From positions 1 to 11,279 of the forward strand of contig JANOCR010000164.1 of assembly GCA_031412355.1 (NCBI GenBank): a DNA stretch of 11,279 bases, written 5' to 3'. The position numbers and the translations under genes are program-made. A model generated the notes under the pieces. That model had not been told where the DNA came from, did not search any database, and worked only from the letters and a program-made list of their open reading frames with translations. Below, one piece after another: positions 1 through 5,935 of this stretch. The stretch is from JAENVT01 sp031412355 (GTDB lineage Bacteria > Actinomycetota > Acidimicrobiia > Acidimicrobiales > Ilumatobacteraceae). Position 1 is the first letter of the stretch. Each line of letters begins with the position of its first letter.

Positions 1-570
1 GGCCAGTTGCAGGAGCGGATCACGTCGACCCGCGGCCGATCGATCACGTCGCTGCAGGCCGTGTACGTCCCTGCCGACGACTACACCGACCCGGCACCGT
101 TCACCACCTTCACCCACCTTGACGCGACGACCGAGTTGAGCCGTCAAGTGGCGGCGCTGGGCATCTACCCGGCGGTGGATCCGCTGGCATCGACATCGAC
201 CATCTTGCAACCCGACGTCGTCGGCGACCGTCACTACAACGTTGCCCGCGGCGTTCAGGAAAACCTGCAGCGATACAAGGAACTGCAAGACATCATCGCC
301 ATCCTCGGTCTCGACGAGCTGTCAGAAGAGGATCGCCTCACGGTGTCGAGGGCTCGCAAGATTCAACGGTTCCTCTCGCAGCCGTTCTACGTCGCCAAGG
401 TGTTCACGGGTATCGAGGGCGAGTTCGTCGAGGTCGAAGAGACCGTCGAGAGCTTCGAGGCGATCCTTCGTGGCGACATGGATGAAGTGCCCGAGCAGGC
501 GTTCCTCAACGTCGGCGGCGTCGAGCAGGTGCTGGCCAAGTCGAAGTCCCTGACCGAACAGTTGAGCTGA
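1..570 (+). CDS. atpD: ATP synthase F1 subunit beta, C-terminal part (5' end outside window)
   Basis: This is the last 189 codons of the catalytic beta subunit of F1Fo ATP synthase, which makes ATP from ADP and phosphate on the cytoplasmic face of the membrane. The reading frame is open at base 1, so the gene begins upstream. Visible hallmarks are the LQERITST segment followed by the SITSLQAVYVPADDYTDPAP stretch and the HLDATTELSR motif near the adenine pocket. The DELSEED motif, which contacts the gamma rotor, is encoded at about 313-333. The C-terminal helical domain follows and the protein ends in a normal position for the family. The stop lies 6 bp before atpC, as expected for the end of an atp operon. 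The identification is secure; the nucleotide-binding P-loop lies outside the window. Confidence 0.98.
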   Translation, partial: GQLQERITSTRGRSITSLQAVYVPADDYTDPAPFTTFTHLDATTELSRQVAALGIYPAVDPLASTSTILQPDVVGDRHYNVARGVQENLQRYKELQDIIAILGLDELSEEDRLTVSRARKIQRFLSQPFYVAKVFTGIEGEFVEVEETVESFEAILRGDMDEVPEQAFLNVGGVEQVLAKSKSLTEQLS

Positions 571-576
571 TCCCTC

Positions 577-990
577 ATGGCAACGATGCAAGTCGAGTTG
601 GTGTCGCCCGAGAAGGTGGTGTTCTCGGGGGAGGCCACCCAGGTGATCACCCGCACCTTGGGTGGTGGCGAGATCGCCTTCTTGCCGGGCCATGCCCCAT
701 TCCTCGGTGCCCTCACGGAGAACCACACGCGCATCACGCTGGCCGATGGTGGCCAACTCGATGTAGCCGTGCACGGTGGGTTCGTGCAGGTCGGCGGCAA
801 CACGGTCAGCATCCTCAGCGACATCGCCGAGCTCGGCGAGGATATCGACCGCGGCCGGGCCATGGCCGCGATGGAGCGAGCCGAGGCCACGTTGCGCAAC
901 GAGCACGATGCCGAGGCCGTGGCCGCTCTCAGTCGTGCCCACGCCCGCCTGAACGCCTCCGGTGGCCTCGGCACGTCCCGCGCCCACTAG
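577..990 (+). CDS. atpC: ATP synthase F1 subunit epsilon
   Basis: The 137-residue protein matches the epsilon subunit of the F1 central stalk, which couples rotation to catalysis and can inhibit ATP hydrolysis. The N-terminal beta-sandwich is recognisable from MQVELVSPEKVVFSGEA and from GEIAFLPGHAPFLGAL (about residues 28-43), the conserved G-E-x-x-x-L-P-G-H-A-P motif. A helical hairpin rich in Ala, Glu and Arg (about 88-125) forms the C-terminal domain. The ATG at 577 lies 6 bp after the atpD stop with no clear Shine-Dalgarno, so translation is probably coupled to atpD. An ATG three codons downstream (586) is a possible alternative start. It is the last gene of the atp operon; a repeat and hairpin region follows directly. 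Confidence 0.96.
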   Translation: MATMQVELVSPEKVVFSGEATQVITRTLGGGEIAFLPGHAPFLGALTENHTRITLADGGQLDVAVHGGFVQVGGNTVSILSDIAELGEDIDRGRAMAAMERAEATLRNEHDAEAVAALSRAHARLNASGGLGTSRAH

Positions 991-1014
991 GACCGCATGC
1001 GTTTGACGTCTGCG

Positions 1015-1029
1015 GCCCCGTATCGGGGC
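1015..1029. other. Short perfect hairpin inside the repeat cluster
   Basis: Bases 1015-1020 (gccccg) and 1024-1029 (cggggc) form a perfect 6-bp GC-only stem closed by a TAT loop. It lies 25 bp after the atpC stop codon and may contribute to ending or stabilising the atp operon transcript. No T-tract follows. Confidence 0.5.
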
Positions 1030-1071
1030 GTCAGTCACCAAACGGTCGGAGAGTAGTGCGGCGTTTGTGAG

Positions 1072-1096
1072 CTGCGGCCCCGTATAGGTGCCGCAG
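1072..1096 (+). terminator. Candidate hairpin terminator for the atp operon
   Basis: Seven base pairs (ctgcggc, 1072-1078, with gccgcag, 1090-1096), one mismatch and two more G:C pairs enclose a 5-base loop, giving a stable stem about 80 bp after atpC. There is no run of T afterwards, so it is not a canonical intrinsic terminator. High-GC actinobacteria often use hairpins without a T-tract, so a terminating or RNA-stabilising role is plausible but inferred. Its 3' arm is also the inverted repeat copy, so it competes with the longer 999-1015/1091-1107 pairing. Confidence 0.4.
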
Positions 1097-1126
1097 CCGT
1101 CAAACGCTTTGGCGTGGTACTGGGCC

Positions 1127-1132
1127 TAGCCT
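1127..1132 (+). promoter_or_regulatory. -10 box (TAGCCT) for the SDR gene
   Basis: TAGCCT fits the TAnnnT actinobacterial -10 pattern and ends 7 bases before the ATG at 1140. Transcription would start at or within a few bases of the start codon. No Shine-Dalgarno is present, consistent with a leaderless mRNA. The same arrangement recurs at other genes in this window. No convincing -35 is visible. Confidence 0.5.
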
Positions 1133-1139
1133 CGACGGC

Positions 1140-1919
1140 ATGGCCACTTCGTACCCGTTCACTTCCGCCTTGATCACAGGAGCGTCGAGCGGGATCGGCG
1201 AGGCGATGGTGCAGCTACTCGGAGAAGCCGGGATACCCCAGGTGATCGTGGCGCGGCGGGTGGATCGGCTCGACGAGTTGGCAGATCGATACGAAGGTGT
1301 CGAGGTCGTCGCGGCCGACCTGGCGACCGCCAAGGGCGTTGCCGTCGTCGTTCGCCGAATCAGCGACGCCGACCGTCCGGTCGATCTGGTGGTCCACAAT
1401 GCCGGGTTCGGCACCTCTGGCGAGTTTCACACGCTCGACCCTGATCGGCTCGACGACGAGATCTCCTTGAACGTTGGTGCGCTGACCCGAATCAGCCGTG
1501 CCGCCCTCGGCGTGATGGTGCCGCGCGGTCGCGGGTACCTGCTCAATGTCAGCAGCGTGGCCAGCTTTCAACCGGCGCCGAAGCTAGCCGTGTACGCCGC
1601 CACGAAGGCCTACGTCACTTCATTGACCGAGAGCCTTCACGAGGAAGTGCGTGGCACAGGCGTACACGTCACAGCTTTGTGCCCGGGCCTGACGCGAACA
1701 GAGTTCCAGAGCGTCAGCGGCAGCGAGTCGTACTCGGGCGAGTACCCGTCGTTCGCCTGGTTGTCGGCCAACGATGTTGCCGAGGCTGGCCTGAACGACG
1801 TCGCCAAAGGCCGTGCCCTGTCAATTCCTGGCGCCCTCTACAAGTCGATGGTTGCCGCGTCGAGCATGGCGCCACGTGGTCTGACGCGTCGGATCGCCAG
1901 CATCGTGCAGCGCGGCTGA
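1140..1919 (+). CDS. Short-chain dehydrogenase/reductase (SDR), classical type
   Basis: This 259-residue protein has every landmark of a classical SDR oxidoreductase. The Rossmann cofactor motif TGASSGIG is at residues 13-20, and NAG is at 87-89. The catalytic set is Asn111, Ser139, Tyr152 and Lys156 (YxxxK). The PG motif after the substrate loop is at 182-183. Two arginines (39-40) at the end of strand beta-2 suggest a preference for NADP(H), because they could hold the 2'-phosphate. The substrate cannot be read from the sequence; the general look is that of the DltE/YqjQ-like 'SDR family NAD(P)-dependent oxidoreductase' group. There is no signal peptide, so it is cytosolic. The ATG at 1140 is chosen because the motif spacing is normal and a -10 box lies just upstream. 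It is convergent with glpX. Confidence 0.93.
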   Translation: MATSYPFTSALITGASSGIGEAMVQLLGEAGIPQVIVARRVDRLDELADRYEGVEVVAADLATAKGVAVVVRRISDADRPVDLVVHNAGFGTSGEFHTLDPDRLDDEISLNVGALTRISRAALGVMVPRGRGYLLNVSSVASFQPAPKLAVYAATKAYVTSLTESLHEEVRGTGVHVTALCPGLTRTEFQSVSGSESYSGEYPSFAWLSANDVAEAGLNDVAKGRALSIPGALYKSMVAASSMAPRGLTRRIASIVQRG

Positions 1920-1933
1920 CCTGATCTCAGCCG
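1913..1933. terminator. Candidate bidirectional hairpin between SDR gene and glpX
   Basis: Bases 1913-1919 (cggctga) pair perfectly with 1927-1933 (tcagccg) around a 7-base loop. The left arm holds the SDR stop codon and the right arm holds the glpX stop codon on the other strand, since both genes end in GGC TGA. The position between convergent genes suggests a shared bidirectional terminator. The stem is short and has no T-tract, so confidence is limited. Confidence 0.4.
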
Positions 1934-2928
1934 TAATCGACGGCGGCGAATGCCGACAGCTTGTCGATGCGATGACGGGCGTCGATCAAGCGCACGGTGC
2001 CGCTCTTGGACCGCATGACCAGGCTCTGCGTGCGCGCGCCGCCGTGTTCGTAGCGCACGCCGCGCAACAACTCGCCGTCGGTGATCCCGGTCGCTGCGAA
2101 GAAGCAGTTGTCGCCCTTGACCAGATCGTCGGTGGTCAGCACCAGGTCGAGATCGAAGCCGAGGTCGATTGCCGCCTGCCGCTCGGCCTCGTCGCGCGGA
2201 GCCAGTAGCCCCTGGATCTCGCCGCCCATGCACTTCAGTGCGGCGGCGGCAGTGACACCCTCGGGTGTGCCGCCGGTGCCCAGCAGCACGTCGACACCGG
2301 CATCGGGCCAGCCCGTAGCGATTGCTCCGAAGATGTCGCCGTCGGTGATCAACTTGACTCGGGCTCCGCTGGCTCGTACCTCGGCGATCAAACCATCATG
2401 GCGCGGCCGGTCGAGGATGACCACGGTGAGATCGCGGACGGATTCGCCCTTGGCCTTGGCGATCCAACGCAGGTTCTGCGTCGGTGTGGCGGTGATGTCG
2501 ATCGAGCCGGCAGCCTCGGGCCCGACGGCGATCTTGTGCATGTAGACGCAGGGTCCGGGATCGAACATCGTGCCGCGTTCGCTGACCGCGATCACAGCGA
2601 TCGCGTTGGCGCGGCCGAATGCGGTCAGGGTCGTGCCGTCGATCGGGTCGACAGCCACGTCGGTCAGCGGAGCGGTTCCGTCGCCGACGTGCTCGCCGTT
2701 GAACAGCATTGGTGCTTCGTCTTTCTCGCCTTCGCCGATAACGACGATTCCGTCCATCGGCACGGTCGACAACACGGTTCGCATGGCGTCGACCGCTGCC
2801 TTGTCGGCGCCGTTCTTGTCGCCGCGCCCCACCCAGCGCGAAGCGGACAGGGCAGCGGACTCGGTGACGCGCACCAACTCGAGTGCCAGGTTGCGATCCG
2901 GCTGTTGTGGGGACTGATTTGGGGCCAT
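1927..2928 (-). CDS. glpX: Class II fructose-1,6-bisphosphatase
   Basis: This 333-residue protein hydrolyses fructose 1,6-bisphosphate to fructose 6-phosphate, the committed step of gluconeogenesis, in the cytosol. It aligns with GlpX from end to end. The N-terminal VRVTESAALSASRWVGRGDKN stretch is followed by IGEGEKDEAPML (64-75), the metal-site motif DPIDGTTL (94-101), TDGDI (195-199) and GTGGTPEG (217-224). Expected metal ligands by comparison with E. coli GlpX are Asp42, Glu66, Asp94 and Glu223; all are present. Most actinobacteria rely on this enzyme as their FBPase. The start at 2928 is supported by a TACGGT box 9 bases upstream and by the family N-terminus. The gene ends 7 bp from the convergent SDR gene. 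Confidence 0.97.
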   Translation of the reverse strand: MAPNQSPQQPDRNLALELVRVTESAALSASRWVGRGDKNGADKAAVDAMRTVLSTVPMDGIVVIGEGEKDEAPMLFNGEHVGDGTAPLTDVAVDPIDGTTLTAFGRANAIAVIAVSERGTMFDPGPCVYMHKIAVGPEAAGSIDITATPTQNLRWIAKAKGESVRDLTVVILDRPRHDGLIAEVRASGARVKLITDGDIFGAIATGWPDAGVDVLLGTGGTPEGVTAAAALKCMGGEIQGLLAPRDEAERQAAIDLGFDLDLVLTTDDLVKGDNCFFAATGITDGELLRGVRYEHGGARTQSLVMRSKSGTVRLIDARHRIDKLSAFAAVDYG

Positions 2929-2931
2929 CGC

Positions 2932-2964
2932 CCGTCCACCGTACCTTGTAACGACGGTGGACGG
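2932..2964. promoter_or_regulatory. Perfect 11+11 bp inverted repeat over the glpX promoter (candidate operator or leader hairpin)
   Basis: The arms 2932-2942 (ccgtccaccgt) and 2954-2964 (acggtggacgg) are perfectly complementary around an 11-base spacer. The element begins 3 bp from the glpX start codon and its proximal arm overlaps the likely -10 box. A regulator bound here would block transcription. If transcription instead began upstream, the RNA hairpin would mask the region just before the start codon. A repressor operator is the simpler reading; the regulator is unknown. Confidence 0.55.
2938..2943 (-). promoter_or_regulatory. -10 box (TACGGT) for glpX
   Basis: Read on the minus strand, TACGGT ends 9 bases before the glpX ATG and fits TAnnnT. 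The start codon has only a weak GGTGG upstream and no true Shine-Dalgarno, consistent with a very short or absent leader. Confidence 0.45.
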
Positions 2965-2979
2965 ACGAAGCCCGATGGA

Positions 2980-3114
2980 TTACGTCTTGACGGGTTGATG
3001 CCGCCTGCTGCGTCTGACGTCGTGAAGTAGACGTGTGCGCTGGCTGAGCTGGCGAAGACGATCTTGACGATCGTTGATCAGCTGCTGGGCGACGTAGGGG
3101 TGGTTCGACCACAT
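2980..3114 (-). CDS. Small basic protein of unknown function (44 aa)
   Basis: This short ORF begins with ATG at 3114, preceded by the strong ribosome binding site AAGGAGA at a 6-base spacing, which is the main evidence that it is real. The product starts MWSNHPYVAQQLINDRQDRL and continues as a charged, Arg- and Gln-rich helix (roughly residues 8-35) with a basic tail. There is no membrane segment or signal peptide. Its pattern, a short N-terminal HPY segment then a long Leu/Arg/Gln helix, resembles small uncharacterised proteins I associate with actinobacteria, but I cannot name a family. It lies 51 bp upstream of glpX on the same strand, so it could share a transcript with it. An ATG at 3171 would extend it by 19 residues, but it bypasses the good binding site. 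Confidence 0.6.
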   Translation of the reverse strand: MWSNHPYVAQQLINDRQDRLRQLSQRTRLLHDVRRSRRHQPVKT

Positions 3115-3120
3115 GGGGGT

Positions 3121-3127
3121 TCTCCTT
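3121..3127 (-). promoter_or_regulatory. Ribosome binding site for the 44-aa ORF
   Basis: The minus strand reads AAGGAGA, 6 bases before the ATG at 3114. It fixes the start of the small ORF and argues against the longer version that starts at 3171. Confidence 0.65.
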
Positions 3128-3216
3128 GAGTGATGTGTGGGTGTGAATGACGACCGCGCGCACGAGCACACTCGATCGTTAGTGGGGCAGGTCAGCGGCT
3201 CGCGTTGAAGCGGTCG

Positions 3217-3291
3217 TCAGGCCGTGCACATGCCGGAGCCGAAGGGGCGCGCGACATCGTTGAGCGGGCAGCTGCCGGTGAACATCAACAA
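3217..3291 (-). CDS. Putative micro-peptide (24 aa, two cysteines)
   Basis: An almost ideal Shine-Dalgarno, AAAGGAGG, stands 6 bases before a TTG at 3291 that opens a 24-codon frame ending with TGA at 3217. The codons run TTG TTG ATG, so ATG at 3285 is an alternative start giving 22 residues. The peptide contains G-S-C-P-L-N-D-V near its start and G-S-G-M-C-T-A at its end, that is, two cysteines 14 residues apart. It could be a secreted or modified peptide, a leader peptide controlling the downstream 44-codon ORF, or a chance frame after a real binding site. A second frame through the same DNA stays open to 3179 but has no standard start near the binding site. I do not recognise the peptide. 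Confidence 0.4.
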   Translation of the reverse strand: MLMFTGSCPLNDVARPFGSGMCTA

Positions 3292-3297
3292 TGTGGG

Positions 3298-3305
3298 CCT
3301 CCTTT
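3298..3305 (-). promoter_or_regulatory. Strong ribosome binding site (AAAGGAGG) upstream of the micro-peptide
   Basis: The minus strand reads AAAGGAGG, nearly the full anti-16S complement and among the strongest such sites in the window. It lies 6 bases from TTG 3291 and 12 bases from ATG 3285. Its presence opposite the S9 peptidase's possible 5' extension also argues that the peptidase starts further downstream, at 3381. Confidence 0.55.
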
Positions 3306-3366
3306 CGTCTCGGTTCCGGGAAGAGTGCCAGAACTCCACGGAGGCCGTCCACTGAATTAACGCGGG

Positions 3367-3372
3367 TACAGT
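3367..3372 (+). promoter_or_regulatory. -10 box (TACAGT) for the S9 peptidase gene
   Basis: TACAGT ends 8 bases before ATG 3381 and fits TAnnnT. No Shine-Dalgarno is visible, so the transcript is probably leaderless. It supports choosing 3381 rather than 3291 as the start. Confidence 0.5.
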
Positions 3373-3380
3373 CGGCGGCC

Positions 3381-5156
3381 ATGGCGATTGCTGTGGAGCG
3401 GTGCATCGTCTCGAGGGATCTCACCGAGCCGAGACTCAGCCCGGATGGCCGATCCGTGGTCTATGCCATGTCCGCGGGCGGAGTCGGCGCATTGATGATC
3501 GACACACTCGACGGTTCGCCGGTGCGTCAGTTGACCGCCCATCCGCCACCGCGGCCAGGTCGTGGATTTGGTGGCGGTTGTTGGTGCTGGACTGCGGATG
3601 GATCCGCGGTGGTCTATGCGGCAGTCGACGGAGACCTGTGGTTACAGCCCGTGCCGACCGGGAGTGTGCGCCAGTTGACGCGGCATGGCCCCGATCGCAC
3701 TGCTGTTGCGGCCGTCGTCGCCGATGGAGGCCACTTCGTCGTGTATGTCGTCGACGAGTGCGAGGTGTGGGCGACCCGCCTCGACGACGGATCTCACGAG
3801 CGGCTCGACCGTGGCACCGCCGATTTCGTCTTCGACCCGTGTGTGTCACCCGACGGTTCGAGTGTGTTGTGGCAGGCCTGGAACGCGCCCGACATGCCGT
3901 GGGATTCGGCGCGCGTGCAGCGAACCTCGTTTGGCCGAACCGGTATCGAAGAGCATCAGCCGGCGGCGAGCATCCAACAGGTTCGGTTCATGCCCGATGG
4001 CGCGATCGTGTGCCTGCGTGACGACGCCGGATGGCTGAACCTGTGGCTCGACGATTCCCCGTTGGTCGACGAACCGTTCGAACACGGAGGTCCAACGTGG
4101 GGCATGGGCCAGCGCTCCCATGTTCCATCACCTGACGGTCGCCGCATTGCGTTCACCCGAAACGAGGATGGCTTCGGGAGGCTGTGCGTGGTGGATGTCG
4201 GCACTCGCATCATCCACGACGTGGCCCGTGGCGTGCATGGTCAGCTCTCGTGGCACGGTGGCCGCCTCGCCGCGTTGCGATCGGGAGCGCGAACCCCGAC
4301 GCAGGTCGTCGTCTACGACGATGACACCTGGCAACGCAAGCTGGTCGCCGTTGGCCCACTGAGCGGCTGGGAGGATCTGTCGCTCGCCGAACCAGACCTG
4401 GTCGCGGTCGAGGCCACCGATGGCTCCACGCTGCACGCCCGGCTGTATCGCGCTGACGCGCCCACGGATCAGCTTTTGTGCTGGCTGCACGGCGGCCCGA
4501 CCGATCAGTGGCAGGTCACGTTCATGCCTCGCATTGCCTACTGGCGCGCCCAGGGATGGAACGTGCTCGTGGCGGATCACCGCGGCTCGACGGGTCACGG
4601 TCGCGCCTACCAACAGGCGCTCCGCGGTCGCTGGGGCGATCTCGACGTCAGCGACATCGTCGACGTGATCAACCACGCTCACACCAACGGATGGGGATCG
4701 CCGGCGCGCACGGCCATCTTCGGGTCGTCGGCCGGTGGATTCACGGCACTCGGCGTTGTTGCCGCGACTCACCGGCTGGTCGCGGCTGCCGTAGTTGCGT
4801 ATCCGGTGACCGATCTGTCGGACCTCGCCGACCGCAGCCATCGATTCGAGCGGCATTACACCGACTCGTTGGTCGGCCCGTTGCCGGACGCGGCAGCCTT
4901 GCATCGCCAGCGCTCACCGGTGAACTTTGCCGAGAAGCTGACCTCAACTCCCTTGCTGGTCATGCACGGCGACAGCGACCCGGTGGTCCCGGTCGATCAG
5001 AGCAAGGTCCTTGTCGAGCGGTGCCTGGCGGCCGGTGGTCTGGTCGAGTTCGTCGTCTACGAGGGTGAAGGTCACGGCTTTCGCAAGCCCGAGAATCAGA
5101 TCGACGAGTATCGGCGCATGCAGGGGTTTCTCGCTGAGCACGTTCTCGGCGGGTAG
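3381..5156 (+). CDS. S9-family serine peptidase (prolyl oligopeptidase / acylaminoacyl-peptidase type)
   Basis: The 591-residue protein combines an N-terminal beta-propeller with a C-terminal alpha/beta hydrolase, the layout of S9 peptidases that cut short peptides at proline or release acylated N-terminal residues. Propeller blades show as repeated SPDG-like turns (20-23 onward; also TADGSAVVYAA, VSPDGSSVLW and PDGRRIAFTR). The hydrolase domain starts near residue 350. It carries the oxyanion motif HGGP (370-373), the nucleophile elbow GSSAGG (448-453) with Ser450, Asp533 in HGDSDPV and His565 in GEGHGF, so the triad is complete. There is no signal peptide, so it is cytosolic. ATG 3381 is preferred because the 30 residues encoded upstream (from 3291) are unlike the family and overlap a minus-strand binding site. 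The substrate is unknown. The next gene follows after 11 bp. Confidence 0.92.
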   Translation: MAIAVERCIVSRDLTEPRLSPDGRSVVYAMSAGGVGALMIDTLDGSPVRQLTAHPPPRPGRGFGGGCWCWTADGSAVVYAAVDGDLWLQPVPTGSVRQLTRHGPDRTAVAAVVADGGHFVVYVVDECEVWATRLDDGSHERLDRGTADFVFDPCVSPDGSSVLWQAWNAPDMPWDSARVQRTSFGRTGIEEHQPAASIQQVRFMPDGAIVCLRDDAGWLNLWLDDSPLVDEPFEHGGPTWGMGQRSHVPSPDGRRIAFTRNEDGFGRLCVVDVGTRIIHDVARGVHGQLSWHGGRLAALRSGARTPTQVVVYDDDTWQRKLVAVGPLSGWEDLSLAEPDLVAVEATDGSTLHARLYRADAPTDQLLCWLHGGPTDQWQVTFMPRIAYWRAQGWNVLVADHRGSTGHGRAYQQALRGRWGDLDVSDIVDVINHAHTNGWGSPARTAIFGSSAGGFTALGVVAATHRLVAAAVVAYPVTDLSDLADRSHRFERHYTDSLVGPLPDAAALHRQRSPVNFAEKLTSTPLLVMHGDSDPVVPVDQSKVLVERCLAAGGLVEFVVYEGEGHGFRKPENQIDEYRRMQGFLAEHVLGG

Positions 5157-5159
5157 CGT
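5154..5159 (+). promoter_or_regulatory. -10 box (TAGCGT) overlapping the S9 peptidase stop codon
   Basis: The TAG stop of the peptidase gene is the first half of TAGCGT, which ends 8 bases before the GTG start at 5168. This matches the leaderless promoter pattern seen elsewhere in the window. The downstream genes could therefore be transcribed from here as well as by read-through. Confidence 0.4.
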
Positions 5160-5167
5160 CATCGGGC

Positions 5168-5923
5168 GTGACCGACGATTGGAACCCCAACGATCCCGAT
5201 GCCGTACGGGTGCACTATGACTTGGCGAACTGGTCGTTCGAGCAGATGGCCGAACTGGCTGCGGCCCTCGCCGAGGCCGAGGTTCCGCATGCATGGGACG
5301 GCAATGAGCTGATCGTGCCCGACTCGGCAGAAGGGGCAACGGACGACATCGTCGCCCAGGTCGAGATGCGGTTGGGGATCGCCGGCGACACCGATGAAGC
5401 ACCGACCCGCGAGGCGGTTCCACTGGGCGACGACGTCGCCTCCACCGAGTACGACCTCGCCGAATGGGAGCCGAGCGAGCGCGACCTGGTCACGTCGCAC
5501 CTGGTGGCGCGCGGTCTGCCATTCCGTTGGGAGGACGACGTCCTGCTGGTCGGCACCGACGACGAAGAGTTGGTCGACGCCATCCTCGACGACGTCGAGA
5601 ACGACGAAGGGATCGAGCTACCCGCCGGCGAGGGTGGCGAGGAAGACCGCCTACCGTTCGAGACGTTGACGACGTTCTTCCTCGCCGGCGACCGCCTGCA
5701 ACGCAATCCACTCGATGCAGACGGACTCGAGCAGCTGCTCAGTGCCACGGATGTGGCCGATCCCGACCATCCTCCGTATGGAGTCGACAAGAAGCTGTGG
5801 AATCGCATGTGCGAACTCGCCGACGATCTCGCCGCAGCACTCGTCGATGGCGACGAGCCCGATGTGGTCGAGACCCAGGCCATAGCCGCCGAACTGCACG
5901 ACCTGCTGCGACCGTACGTGTAA
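5168..5923 (+). CDS. Acidic protein of unknown function with an internal tandem duplication
   Basis: This is a 251-residue, strongly acidic, probably cytosolic protein with no signal peptide or membrane span. It contains two copies of one module. Residues 16-70 carry HYDLANWSFEQ, then PHAWDGNELIV, then D-I-V-A-Q-V-E. Residues 94-146 carry EYDLAEWEPSE, then PFRWEDDVLLV, then L-V-D-A-I-L-D-D-V-E. Each copy reads as strand-helix-(G/V)-(L/V)-P-x-x-W-strand-helix, a compact alpha/beta fold perhaps used for binding. A third region (150-251) is different and ends in a helical segment with AAELHDLLRPYV. I do not recognise a named family. The GTG at 5168 is preferred because it follows a TAGCGT box and precedes the first module closely. 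The gene's TAA is part of the ribosome binding site of the next gene, implying coupling. Confidence 0.85.
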   Translation: MTDDWNPNDPDAVRVHYDLANWSFEQMAELAAALAEAEVPHAWDGNELIVPDSAEGATDDIVAQVEMRLGIAGDTDEAPTREAVPLGDDVASTEYDLAEWEPSERDLVTSHLVARGLPFRWEDDVLLVGTDDEELVDAILDDVENDEGIELPAGEGGEEDRLPFETLTTFFLAGDRLQRNPLDADGLEQLLSATDVADPDHPPYGVDKKLWNRMCELADDLAAALVDGDEPDVVETQAIAAELHDLLRPYV

Positions 5924-5928
5924 AGGAG
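5922..5928 (+). promoter_or_regulatory. Ribosome binding site (AAAGGAG) of the J-domain gene
   Basis: AAAGGAG overlaps the TAA stop of the upstream gene and lies 7 bases before GTG 5936. It fixes that start and indicates translational coupling. It is one of few strong Shine-Dalgarno sites in the window, as expected for an operon-internal gene. Confidence 0.75.
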
Positions 5929-5935
5929 CGACGTC

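Larger units (their letters stand above)
999..1107. repeat. Three-copy repeat cluster downstream of atpC (two direct, one inverted)
   Basis: Copy 1 (999-1023) and copy 2 (1061-1085) are 25-bp direct repeats that agree at 21 of 25 positions. Each starts with gcgtttg and ends with tgcggccccgtat. A third, shorter copy lies inverted at 1091-1107 (ccgcagccgtcaaacgc). Its complement matches copy 1 at 16 of 17 bases and copy 2 at 14 of 17. The inverted copy can therefore pair with either direct copy, giving mutually exclusive stems. The cluster fills the gap between atpC and the SDR gene and shows no coding potential. It may be a terminator or attenuator region, or part of a dispersed repeat family; the sequence alone does not decide. 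Confidence 0.75.

Noticed and set aside
3291..3380. 5' extension of the S9 peptidase from ATG 3291
   Set aside because: The 30 residues are unlike the family and overlap a strong minus-strand ribosome binding site; ATG 3381 lies just after a -10 box.
3179..3424. 81-residue minus-strand frame across the micro-peptide region
   Set aside because: Its only ATGs lie inside the 5' part of the S9 gene, upstream of the AAAGGAGG site; after that site only a non-standard ATT could start it.
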